A stretch of DNA of 64,000 nucleotides, taken from contig JBASFL010000055.1 in NCBI GenBank assembly GCA_049653005.1, forward strand, positions 45,698 to 109,697. The letters run 5' to 3'. Made by a program: the position numbers and the translations under genes. The stretch's first letter is position 1, and each line of letters begins with the position of its first letter. Shown in pieces: positions 34,902-45,734 of the stretch. This DNA is from UBA2334 sp049653005. GTDB taxonomy: Bacteria > Pseudomonadota > Gammaproteobacteria > Burkholderiales > Burkholderiaceae_C. Under the pieces are notes generated by a model that worked only from the letters and a program-made list of their open reading frames with translations, ran no database searches and was not told where the DNA came from.

Positions 34902-36074
34902 GTGGAATGCCTCAGCCCCGTTGCCATTGAAGAGTTCACCCGCCTGCGGCGGGACATCCACCGCCACCCCGAGCTGGCGTTTGACGAGCACCGCACCAGT
35001 GCGCTGGTGGCCGAGAAGCTGGCATCGTGGGGCTATGCGGTCACCACGGGCCTGGGTGGCACGGGTGTGGTGGGGCAACTGAAGCGTGGCAACTCGGCGC
35101 GCGCCATCGGCCTGCGGGCCGACATGGACGCGCTGCCCATCACCGAAGCCTCGGGTGCCGACTGGAGCAGTTGCCACCACGGTGTGATGCACGCCTGTGG
35201 CCACGACGGGCACACCGCCATGCTGCTGGCTGCTGCGCAACACCTGGCGGTGCACGGCAGGTTTGACGGCACGCTGAACCTGATTTTTCAGCCCGCCGAA
35301 GAGGGCGGTGGCGGTGCGCTGAAGATGATGGAAGACGGCCTGTTCGACCGCTTCCCGTGCGACGCCATTTTTGCCATGCACAACATGCCGGGCATGGCCC
35401 AGGGGCAGCTGGTGTTTCGCAGCGGGCCCACCATGGCCTCGTCTGACTACGCCACCGTCACGTTGCACGGGGTGGGCGGGCACGGTGCCATGCCGCACAA
35501 GGCCACCGACGTGGTGGTGGCCGCCGCCTCGCTGGTGATGGCGCTGCAAACCATCGTGTCGCGCAACGTGGACCCGCTGCAGCCCGCGGTGGTGACGGTG
35601 GGCGCCATCCACGCCGGCCAGGCCAACAACGTGATACCGGCCCAGGCCACGCTTGAAATCAGCCTGCGCGCGCTGGAGCCCCAAGTGCGGCGCGACATGG
35701 AGCAGCGCATCAAAAGCCTGGTGGCCTTGCAGGCCGAAAGTTTTGGCGTGCGTGCCGACATCGAATGGCGCCCCGGCTACGCCGTGCTGGTGAACGACGC
35801 CACCCAAACCGCCCGTGCGCTGGCGGTGGCGCAGCGGCACTTCCCGGCCCACCAGATCAACCCCAGCGGCCCCATGCTGACCGGCAGCGAAGACTTTGCT
35901 TTCATGCTGGAGCGTGTGCCCGGCTGCTACCTGTTCATTGGCAACGGGGCGGGCGGGGAAATGGGCGCGTGCATGGTGCACAACCCCGGCTACGACTTCA
36001 ACGACCACATCCTGCCCATTGGCGCGGCCTATTGGGCCGCGCTGGTGCAAGACCTGCTTTCCCCCACCCATTGA
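34902..36074 (+). CDS. M20-family amidohydrolase (hippurate/N-acyl-amino-acid hydrolase-like)
   Basis: 390 residues from GTG 34902, preceded by AGGAG. Metal-site motifs are RADMDALPI, HACGHDGHTAMLLAAA and FQPAEEGGGGA; GSEDFAFML lies near the end. The dimerisation domain contains HGVGGHGAMPH. Enzymes of this group cleave N-acyl amino acids such as hippurate. The next gene encodes a Bug binding protein, suggesting an imported amide-linked carboxylate, with release of an amino acid (see the glycine riboswitch two genes on). Confidence 0.92.
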   Translation: MECLSPVAIEEFTRLRRDIHRHPELAFDEHRTSALVAEKLASWGYAVTTGLGGTGVVGQLKRGNSARAIGLRADMDALPITEASGADWSSCHHGVMHACGHDGHTAMLLAAAQHLAVHGRFDGTLNLIFQPAEEGGGGALKMMEDGLFDRFPCDAIFAMHNMPGMAQGQLVFRSGPTMASSDYATVTLHGVGGHGAMPHKATDVVVAAASLVMALQTIVSRNVDPLQPAVVTVGAIHAGQANNVIPAQATLEISLRALEPQVRRDMEQRIKSLVALQAESFGVRADIEWRPGYAVLVNDATQTARALAVAQRHFPAHQINPSGPMLTGSEDFAFMLERVPGCYLFIGNGAGGEMGACMVHNPGYDFNDHILPIGAAYWAALVQDLLSPTH

Positions 36075-36106
36075 CTTGACCACCCCCCACCCGAGGAGAC
36101 AACACC

Positions 36107-37099
36107 ATGACAAAACCTTTTAAAACATTCATCACCGCAGCGGCTTTTGCCCTGTCGGCTTTCACCGGCGCGGCCCACGCGCAGGCCTTCCCGGCCAAGC
36201 CCGTGTCGCTGGTGGTGCCGTACCCGGCGGGCGGCCTGTCTGACGTGATTGCCCGCTCGGTCAACACCACGCTGGGCAAACACCTGGGCCAGCCGGTGAT
36301 GGTGGACAACTTGGGTGGCGCCAGTGGCTCCATTGCCGCACAAAAAGTGCTGAACAGCCCCGGCGACGGCTACCAGGTGTTCCAGGGCTCGCCCAACGAA
36401 TTGATCTTGGCGCCGCTGGCCATTGCCAGCATCAAGTTCAAGAGCGAAGACTTTCGCCTGATCCAGATGATTGCCACGGCACAAATTGCTTTCCTGGCCC
36501 GCAAAGACTTGGCCGTGAGCAACGTGGACGAGTTTCTGGACCTGGCCCGCAAAGCAGCCAAGGACGGCCGCCCGCTGACGTATGCCAGCGTGGGCCCAGG
36601 TTCGTTCTACCACCTGCTGGGCGAGCAGCTGTCCAAGGTGTCGGGCATTCCCATGGTCCACGTGCCCTACAAGGGCGCGGCACCGGCCGAGCTGGACTTG
36701 ATGGCCGGCAACGTGGACATCTTCCTGGCGCCCTACGGCAAAAAGTACGACGACATGCACAAAAAGGGCATGGTCAAGGTGCTGGCCATGCTCAACAGCG
36801 AGCGGCTTGACAGCACCAAGGCCTACCCCGTCATCACCGAAAGCAAACAGCTCAAAGACTTCACGTTCAACATCTGGACGGGTTACTTTGTGAAGAAAGA
36901 CACGCCCGAAGCCGTGGTGGCCGTGCTGCACAAAGCCATCACCGAAACCCTGGGCGATGCCGGTGTGCACCAGGCGCTGGAAGCCAACAGCCAGCTGCTG
37001 CCCAAGCCCCAGACGCTGGCGGCGGCAGACAAAGCATTTGCCGACGGCACCAGCCAGTTCCGCGCCATTGCCAAGGCCATCAATCTGCAGCCACAATAA
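36107..37099 (+). CDS. Bug-family periplasmic binding protein
   Basis: 330 residues, signal peptide ending AAHAQ. Bug motifs are FPAKPVSLVVPYPAGGLSD and DNLGGASGS. It follows the M20 gene by 32 bp with GAGGAG before the ATG; probably one operon. The ligand may be the amidohydrolase substrate. Confidence 0.93.
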   Translation: MTKPFKTFITAAAFALSAFTGAAHAQAFPAKPVSLVVPYPAGGLSDVIARSVNTTLGKHLGQPVMVDNLGGASGSIAAQKVLNSPGDGYQVFQGSPNELILAPLAIASIKFKSEDFRLIQMIATAQIAFLARKDLAVSNVDEFLDLARKAAKDGRPLTYASVGPGSFYHLLGEQLSKVSGIPMVHVPYKGAAPAELDLMAGNVDIFLAPYGKKYDDMHKKGMVKVLAMLNSERLDSTKAYPVITESKQLKDFTFNIWTGYFVKKDTPEAVVAVLHKAITETLGDAGVHQALEANSQLLPKPQTLAAADKAFADGTSQFRAIAKAINLQPQ

Positions 37100-37118
37100 G
37101 CATTCTCTGATCCGCTGA

Positions 37119-37312
37119 TCGGGAGAGACCGGCCCCCACCACGGGCGGCCGGCGCCGAAGGAGCAACCGCCCCGGAAACTCTCAGGCAAAAGGACCGATT
37201 GGCGCGTTTCACACTCTGAAGAGTGGCCAGGCTTCGTCCCCTGGCCCACCGCAGGAGCAAGCCATTTCCCCACTGGGGTGTGGTGAATCTCTCAGGTCGC
37301 AAACAGAGGGGG
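37119..37312 (+). ncRNA. Tandem glycine riboswitch
   Basis: Two aptamers in series. The first (about 37119-37200) has GCCGAAGGAGCAA and CTCAGGCAAAAGGACCG. The second (about 37208-37312) has CCGCAGGAGCAAGCC and CTCTCAGGTCGCAAACAGAGGG. This is the gcvT-type glycine aptamer layout. A stem CACAGCC...GGCTGTG with inner GCAC/GTGC (about 37314-37342) follows and may be the expression platform. It lies in the leader of the DadA-like gene at 37376. Confidence 0.93.
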
Positions 37313-37375
37313 CCACAGCCTGCACATTGGGTGCGGGCTGTGTCCACCTGTTTGACGGCATTGAAAGACACACAC

Positions 37376-38635
37376 ATGGCACACCTCATCGTTATTGGCG
37401 GCGGCATCACCGGCGTCACCAGCGCCTACGCCTTGGCCCGTCAGGGCCACCAGGTCACCCTTATCGAAAAGCACCGCTATGCGGGCATGGAAACCAGCCA
37501 CGCCAACGGCGGGCAGTTGTCCGCCTCCAACGCCGAAGTCTGGACGCACCCCTCAACGCTCATCAAAGGCCTGAAGTGGATGCTGAAGGCCGACGCCCCG
37601 CTGTTGGTCAACCCCACCCCCAGCTGGCACAAACTGAGCTGGTTTGCCGAGTTTGTGGCGTCCATCCCCAAATACCGCGACAACACCGTGGCCACCGCCC
37701 GGCTGGCCATTGCCGCGCGCGAGCACCTGTTTGGCTGGGCCCAGGCCGAGGGCATCGACTTCGACCTGAAGCAGCAGGGCATCTTGCACATCTACCGCGA
37801 CAAAGCCGGTTTTGACCACGCGGGCGAAGTGTCCAAACTGCTGGCCGAAGGTGGCCTGCCACGCCGGGCCGTGACGCCCGACGAAATGCGTGCCATCGAG
37901 CCCACGCTGCAAGGCCGGTACTTTGGCGGCTACTACACCGAGAGCGACAGCACGGGCGACATCCACAAATACACCCACGGGCTGGGCCAGGCTTGCGAAC
38001 GGCTGGGCGTGCGGGTGCTCACCGGCCACGAGGTGGCACGCGTGGCCAGCACGGGCAATGCCGCATCGGTGGTGCTGACCAACGGCGACACGGTCACCGC
38101 CGACGCCGTGGTGGTGTGCGCCGGTGTGCACAGCCGCAATTTGGGTGCGCAACTGGGCGACCGGCTGAACGTGTACCCGGTGAAGGGTTATTCCATCACC
38201 GTGATGTTGAACGACGCCGAGAGCCAGTCGGCGGCCCCCAACGTCAGCCTGCTGGACGACGAAACCAAACTGGTCACCAGCCGCCTGGGCGCTGACCGCT
38301 TCCGGGTGGCCGGCACGGCCGAGTTCAACGGCATCAACCACGACATCCGTGCCGACCGCATCCGCCCCCTCATTCAATGGGTGAACCAGTGCTTCCCCGG
38401 CGTGAGCACTCACCGGGTGGAGCCCTGGGCGGGGCTGCGCCCCATGATGCCGAACATGCTGCCCCGCGTTGGCCCAGGCCGTTTGCCCAATGTGTTCTAC
38501 AACACGGGGCACGGTCACTTGGGCTGGACGCTGTCGGCCATCACCGCGCACCAGTTGGCGGGCCATGTGGACGGGTGGGCACGCCAGACCCGGCCGGTGT
38601 TGCACCACGCGGCGCTGGGCAAGGTCACCGGCTGA
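37376..38635 (+). CDS. DadA-like FAD-dependent D-amino-acid dehydrogenase, under a glycine riboswitch
   Basis: 419 residues from ATG 37376. The N-terminal dinucleotide-binding motif is LIVIGGGITGVTSAYALA; the body follows D-amino-acid dehydrogenases (ETSHANGGQLSASNAEVW, WAGLRPMMPNMLPRVG, NTGHGHLGWTL). These membrane-associated enzymes oxidise D-amino acids to keto acids, passing electrons to the respiratory chain. Because a glycine riboswitch precedes it, glycine may be a substrate or inducer. No dadX racemase is adjacent, which weakens a D-alanine role. Confidence 0.88.
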   Translation: MAHLIVIGGGITGVTSAYALARQGHQVTLIEKHRYAGMETSHANGGQLSASNAEVWTHPSTLIKGLKWMLKADAPLLVNPTPSWHKLSWFAEFVASIPKYRDNTVATARLAIAAREHLFGWAQAEGIDFDLKQQGILHIYRDKAGFDHAGEVSKLLAEGGLPRRAVTPDEMRAIEPTLQGRYFGGYYTESDSTGDIHKYTHGLGQACERLGVRVLTGHEVARVASTGNAASVVLTNGDTVTADAVVVCAGVHSRNLGAQLGDRLNVYPVKGYSITVMLNDAESQSAAPNVSLLDDETKLVTSRLGADRFRVAGTAEFNGINHDIRADRIRPLIQWVNQCFPGVSTHRVEPWAGLRPMMPNMLPRVGPGRLPNVFYNTGHGHLGWTLSAITAHQLAGHVDGWARQTRPVLHHAALGKVTG

Positions 38636-38642
38636 TCGGCGT

Positions 38643-39062
38643 TCACGCCTGCAAAACCTGGCGTGCCAGCTTGAGAAACTGGTCGCGCTCTGGGGCACTC
38701 AGCGACACCAGAATGTCGGCCTGCAAGTCGTGAACCACCGGTTTCAACGCCGCGTAAATGGCCTCGCCCTCTGGCGACAGTGAAAGCACGCGCGAGCGGC
38801 GGTCCCGCTCGCTCACCACCCGGTGGATCCAGCCTTTTTTCTCCAGCCGGTCAATCACACCGCCAATGGTGGCCCGGTCGTAGGCAATCAGTTCGGCCAA
38901 GCGGGCTTGGTCTGCGGTGGGGTGGGTGTGAATGGCGTCCAGGGCCGCAAATTGCACCGGCGTCAGTTCAAACCCCGCCGCCTGGGTGCGCTGCGCGAAC
39001 ACCAGGGTGGACAGCTGGTGCAACCGGCGGATGAGGTGCCCGGCCATGTCTAGAGATTCCAC
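38643..39062 (-). CDS. mobR: MarR-family repressor (MobR-like)
   Basis: 139 residues from GTG 39062, chosen because AGGAG lies seven bases upstream; ATG 39047 lacks such a site. The winged helix includes LAELIAYDRATIGGVIDRLEKKGWI and SERDRRSRVLSLSPEG. It is divergent from a MobA-like monooxygenase, exactly as mobR and mobA are in Comamonas testosteroni, where MobR represses mobA and is released by 3-hydroxybenzoate. The symbol rests on that synteny. Confidence 0.82.
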   Translation of the reverse strand: MESLDMAGHLIRRLHQLSTLVFAQRTQAAGFELTPVQFAALDAIHTHPTADQARLAELIAYDRATIGGVIDRLEKKGWIHRVVSERDRRSRVLSLSPEGEAIYAALKPVVHDLQADILVSLSAPERDQFLKLARQVLQA

Positions 39063-39118
39063 GACGGTGCTCCTGTTGAGGGGGTGAAAGGTGCGGTTGG
39101 CACCGCGAAATAATAAGT

Positions 39119-39131
39119 ATACGTACCGTAT
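39119..39131. promoter_or_regulatory. Candidate MobR operator
   Basis: ATACG-TAC-CGTAT, perfect 5-bp arms, in the 152-bp gap between mobR and mobA. A related AT-rich TAGTAAGCATAGATACCAT follows at about 39141. Confidence 0.4.
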
Positions 39132-39214
39132 GGACAAAAATAGTAAGCATAGATACCATTGAAGCGTGCGCTGCCAAACCGGACAGGGCGCCCTTCACTT
39201 CCAGGAGACAAACC

Positions 39215-41128
39215 ATGCAGTTTTACAAAGACGGATTCCGTGGCGGCAACCCCGATGTCAAGCAGGCCGCGCCCAACCGGCGCAACCGGGGCATCAACGA
39301 GCCGCTGCCCGAAAAAGTGGATGTGCTCATCGCCGGTACCGGCCCTGCGGGCCTGTGCCTGGCCGCGCAGCTGGCGCAGTTCCCCGAGATCGACACCATG
39401 ATCACCGAGCGCATGCCCACCAACATCATCAAGGGCAAGGCGGACGGCATTAACACCCGCACCATGGAAATGTTCCAGGCCTTTGGCTTTGCCGACAAGG
39501 TCAAACGCGAAACCTACTGGGTGAACCAAACCGCGTTCTGGATGCCCGACCCCCAAAACCCCCAGCACATCAAGCGGGTGGGCCGTGTGCAAGACGTGGC
39601 CGACGACAGCTCGGAAATGCCCCACATCCTCATCAACCAGGCGCGGCTGCACGAGCTGTTTTTGGAGGTCATGGAAAACTCACCCTCACGCTTGCAGCCC
39701 GACTACGGCTGGGAAGTCCTGGGCCTGACGGTGGACCCGACCACCGACGACCACCCCGTCACCGTCACCCTCAAAGATGCCACCGGTGTGAACTGGGGCG
39801 CCACCCGCACCGTGCGCGCCAATTACGTGGTGGGTTGCGACGGCGCGCACTCTGCCGTGCGCAAAGCCATTGGCGGCGTGTTGCATGGCGACGCGGCACA
39901 CCAAGCCTGGGGCGTGATGGACATTCTGGCCAACACCGACTTTCCCGACGTGCGCCAGAAGTGCCTGATTTCGTCGGCCAGTGAAGGCAACGTGCTCATC
40001 CTGCCGCGCGAGGGCGGTTATGTGTTCCGCATGTATGTGGAGCTGGACAAGCTCCGGCCCGACGAAAAGGCCGCCAGCAAAAAGTTCACGCAAGACGACA
40101 TGATTGCGGCGGCCAACCGCATCATCAAACCCTATGCCATCGACGTGAAAGAGGTGGTGTGGTGGTCCATTTACGACATCGGGCACAGCATCACCGACAA
40201 GTTTGACGACGTGCCCGAGGGCTCTGGCCGCAACCCCCGGGTGTTCACGGCGGGCGATGCCTGCCACACCCACTCGCCCAAGGCGGGCCAGGGCATGAAC
40301 GTGTCCATGCAAGACACCTTCAACCTGGGCTGGAAACTGGTGCATGTGTTGCAAGGCAGGGCAGACGCCAGCCTGCTGCGCAGCTACTCCAAAGAGCGGT
40401 TGACCGAAGCCAAGCGCCTGGTGGAAACCGACCACGAATGGTCTCGCATCATGTCGGCCCCCACCAGCCAAGCGGAGCGCGATGGCACCGAAGAGCCGCG
40501 CATCATCCGCCAGTTCAAGGCCAACTTGGAGTTCACCGGCGGCACAGCGGTCAAATACGACACGTCGTTCCTTTTTGCCCCCGCCACGCACCAGGCGCTG
40601 GCGCAGGGCGAAGAAATTGGCCGCCGTTTCCATTCGGCACCGGTGGTGCGGTTGTCAGATGCCAAGCAAATGCAACTGGGCCATGCCGCGGAGGCCGACG
40701 CCCGCTGGCGCATTTACGCGTTTGCAGGCAAAGCCGACAGCTCCAACCAGGGTTCTGCCATCCACAAGCTGGCCGACTGGCTGGAAACCAGCCCGGATTC
40801 GCCAGTGGTGAAGCACACCCGCCAAGGTGAAGACATTGATGCAGTCATCGACTTCCGCGCCGTGTTCCAGCAAACCTTTGATCAGCTGGCTTATGAAGAC
40901 ATGCCCTCGCTGCTGAAGCCCAAAACCGGCAAGCTGGGCTTGCAAGACCACGAAAAAGTGTTCTGCGTGGACCACAAGGGCGTGGGCGATATTTTCGACA
41001 TGCGCCGCATCAACCGCGAAACCGGTTGCATGGTGGTGGTCCGCCCCGACCAATACATTTCCAATGTGTTGCCGTTGGATGGCACCGCAGAACTGACGGC
41101 GTTTTTCGCGGGGGTTCTGCGCGGTTGA
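39215..41128 (+). CDS. mobA: 3-hydroxybenzoate 4-monooxygenase-like flavoprotein
   Basis: 637 residues, similar to the ~639 of Comamonas MobA. FAD motifs: VDVLIAGTGPAGLCLAAQLA, VGCDGAHSAVRKAIG and RVFTAGDACHTHSPKAGQGMN. The C-terminal thioredoxin-like domain of phenol-hydroxylase relatives is present (about 440-637, ending VVVRPDQYISNVLPL). It would hydroxylate 3-hydroxybenzoate to protocatechuate with NADPH. No ring-cleavage genes are in the window. Substrate assignment is by resemblance and the mobR neighbour; a phenol-type substrate is possible. Confidence 0.85.
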   Translation: MQFYKDGFRGGNPDVKQAAPNRRNRGINEPLPEKVDVLIAGTGPAGLCLAAQLAQFPEIDTMITERMPTNIIKGKADGINTRTMEMFQAFGFADKVKRETYWVNQTAFWMPDPQNPQHIKRVGRVQDVADDSSEMPHILINQARLHELFLEVMENSPSRLQPDYGWEVLGLTVDPTTDDHPVTVTLKDATGVNWGATRTVRANYVVGCDGAHSAVRKAIGGVLHGDAAHQAWGVMDILANTDFPDVRQKCLISSASEGNVLILPREGGYVFRMYVELDKLRPDEKAASKKFTQDDMIAAANRIIKPYAIDVKEVVWWSIYDIGHSITDKFDDVPEGSGRNPRVFTAGDACHTHSPKAGQGMNVSMQDTFNLGWKLVHVLQGRADASLLRSYSKERLTEAKRLVETDHEWSRIMSAPTSQAERDGTEEPRIIRQFKANLEFTGGTAVKYDTSFLFAPATHQALAQGEEIGRRFHSAPVVRLSDAKQMQLGHAAEADARWRIYAFAGKADSSNQGSAIHKLADWLETSPDSPVVKHTRQGEDIDAVIDFRAVFQQTFDQLAYEDMPSLLKPKTGKLGLQDHEKVFCVDHKGVGDIFDMRRINRETGCMVVVRPDQYISNVLPLDGTAELTAFFAGVLRG

Positions 41129-41143
41129 TCCGCCCGCCGTGCC

Positions 41144-41800
41144 TCAGTTCACAGCGGGTGACATCAGGCGGAGCACATCCGCGTCGGTGGGCTGCGCGGG
41201 TTCGGGCTCTCCCGGGTGGTCAGGTGCCTCGGGTGGCCCTGCGGCAAACAGGTACAACTGGTTGACCAAGGACAGCACCACGGCTTCCATGGGCGCACTG
41301 ACGGGGCTCGGTTTTTCGCGGCTTTTGAACGGGTGGGTGTCGATGGCCTCGTACCGCCCGCCCTCGAATTCAATCACCAGCCGCACGCGCACCATGTCCC
41401 AGTTGCCTTGCTGGCGCTCGGTGAACCGCATCCACAGGCCCACCGAAACCTCCGATTCGAGCAGCCGGAGCGTTTGGCCATTCAGCCATTTTTGCAGCGA
41501 TGCCTGGGCGGGGTGGGCTTGGACTTGGCGGGCAAACTCTGCCTGAAGGTGGTCAAAAGGGCGGGGCTTGAAAACCGCGTCACCCAGGCTGTAGCCGTCA
41601 CGTGTGGCGACGTTGGCGGTTTGCAACCCTACCCGTGCATCTGCCCAGTGCCAGCCCACGGCAGGGGCGGTTGCGTTGCTCAACAGGTAGGGGTCTTGTT
41701 CGCTGGGGCCAAACCACGCCTGTGCAGGGCTGCCTACCAGCGCCGCGCACACCGCCAGCAAAAGGTGGCGGCGCAGCAGGCGGTGGCAACCAGAATCCAC
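41144..41800 (-). CDS. Hypothetical exported protein
   Basis: 218 residues from GTG 41800, 4 bp after the gyrB stop. A signal peptide (RRHLLLAVCAALVGSPAQA) precedes WFGPSEQDPYLL. The mature part is not recognised: mixed fold with RFTERQQGNWDMVRVRLVIEFEGG, and a Pro/Glu-rich tail. Its closeness to gyrB suggests read-through transcription. Confidence 0.65.
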   Translation of the reverse strand: MDSGCHRLLRRHLLLAVCAALVGSPAQAWFGPSEQDPYLLSNATAPAVGWHWADARVGLQTANVATRDGYSLGDAVFKPRPFDHLQAEFARQVQAHPAQASLQKWLNGQTLRLLESEVSVGLWMRFTERQQGNWDMVRVRLVIEFEGGRYEAIDTHPFKSREKPSPVSAPMEAVVLSLVNQLYLFAAGPPEAPDHPGEPEPAQPTDADVLRLMSPAVN

Positions 41801-41804
41801 GATC

Positions 41805-44435
<2,631 letters not shown>

Positions 44436-44486
44436 GTCAAAAATCCTGTGGGCCGGGGCACATTTCGGGGCCCTTTGCAAGCACCA

Positions 44487-44520
44487 AACCCGCTTTGGGC
44501 CGGTGGGCCCGCTGCGGGTT
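44487..44520 (-). terminator. Hairpin between dnaN and gyrB
   Basis: On minus: AACCCGC ... GCGGGTT with an inner GGGCC/GGCCC stem. No U-run follows, so it may attenuate or stabilise rather than terminate. Confidence 0.35.
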
Positions 44521-44549
44521 GGGGAAGGGGTTCAAGTGGGTGGCAAAGG

Positions 44550-45656
44550 TCAAATGCGCATGGGCATGACCACGTATTTGAAGTTTTCGTTTTCGGGGTT
44601 GGTCACCAGCGCCGAGCTGTTGCCGTCGGACAGCTCCAGCTTCACCATGTCCTGGCCCATGTTGGTCAGCGCGTCGATCAGGTAGGTGACGTTGAAGCCA
44701 ATTTCAATGGCATCGCCGCCGTAATCCACGTCCAGCTCGTCCACCGCTTCTTCCTGCTCGGCGTTGTTCGACGCCACGCGCAGCAGGCCGGGCTCCAGGT
44801 TCAGGCGCACGCCTTTGAACTTGTCGCTGGTCATGATGGCGGTGCGTTGCAGCGTTTGCAGCAACGCGGTGCGGCCCAGCGTCAGGTTGTTTTTGTGGTT
44901 TTTCGGGATGACGCGGTTGTAATCTGGGAACTTGCCTTCCACCAGCTTGGTGACGAACTCCATGCCGTCGAAGGTGAATTTGGCCTGGTTGTTGGCGAAC
45001 TGCATGGCAATGTCGCCCTCCTTGTCGGACAGCAGGCGTTGCAGTTCCAGCACGGTTTTGCGCGGCAAGATCACCTCTTGCTTGGGCACTTCCACGTCCA
45101 GGCTGGCGCTGGCAAAGGCCAAGCGGTGGCCATCGGTGGACACCAGGCTGAGCTTTTGGCCTTCGGCCACAAACAAAATGCCGTTGAGGTAATAACGGAT
45201 GTCGTGCACCGCCATGGCAAACGACACCTGGTTCAGCAGGCTTTTGAGGGTGCTTTGCGGCACGCTGAACACGGGCCCAAAGCTGGCCGACTCTTGCACC
45301 AGCGGGAAGTCTTCCGCGGGCAGGCTTTGCAGCGTGAAGCGGCTTTTGCCACCTTTCAACACCAGCTTGCCGCCCGTGGCTTCCAGGCTGACGGTTTGGT
45401 CGCCCGGCATGGTGCGCAAAATGTCGATGAGTTTGCGCGCGCCCACGGTGATGGCAAAGCTGCCCTCGTCGCCGCCCAAGTCGGCGTTGGTCTGGATTTG
45501 AATTTCCAGGTCGCTGGTGGTCAGCCGCACCTCGGGCCCCACTTTGCGCAGCAGCACGTTGGCCAGAATGGGCAGCGTGTGGCGCCGCTCCACAATGCCC
45601 GCCACCGACTGCAGCGCGGCCAGAATTTGGTTTTGGGCGGATTTCAAAACAATCAT
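44550..45656 (-). CDS. dnaN: DNA polymerase III beta sliding clamp
   Basis: 368 residues from ATG 45656 (MIVLKSAQNQILAALQSV), the usual length. Family segments: RHTLPILANVLL, GRTALLQTLQRTAIMTSDKFKGVRL and the C-terminal YVVMPMRI. Longer upstream frames exist, but the family starts here. It follows dnaA by 78 bp. Confidence 0.98.
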   Translation of the reverse strand: MIVLKSAQNQILAALQSVAGIVERRHTLPILANVLLRKVGPEVRLTTSDLEIQIQTNADLGGDEGSFAITVGARKLIDILRTMPGDQTVSLEATGGKLVLKGGKSRFTLQSLPAEDFPLVQESASFGPVFSVPQSTLKSLLNQVSFAMAVHDIRYYLNGILFVAEGQKLSLVSTDGHRLAFASASLDVEVPKQEVILPRKTVLELQRLLSDKEGDIAMQFANNQAKFTFDGMEFVTKLVEGKFPDYNRVIPKNHKNNLTLGRTALLQTLQRTAIMTSDKFKGVRLNLEPGLLRVASNNAEQEEAVDELDVDYGGDAIEIGFNVTYLIDALTNMGQDMVKLELSDGNSSALVTNPENENFKYVVMPMRI

Positions 45657-45734
45657 GTCGTGCCTTGTGAGGTCGGGTCGGGTGAAGCTGGCATTTTCGC
45701 TGGTTTGTGAGCCGGTTTCGGCGGTCAAACCACA

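Noticed and set aside
39063..39137. Upstream extension of the MarR gene
   Set aside because: Runs through the candidate operator; GTG 39062 has a good SD.
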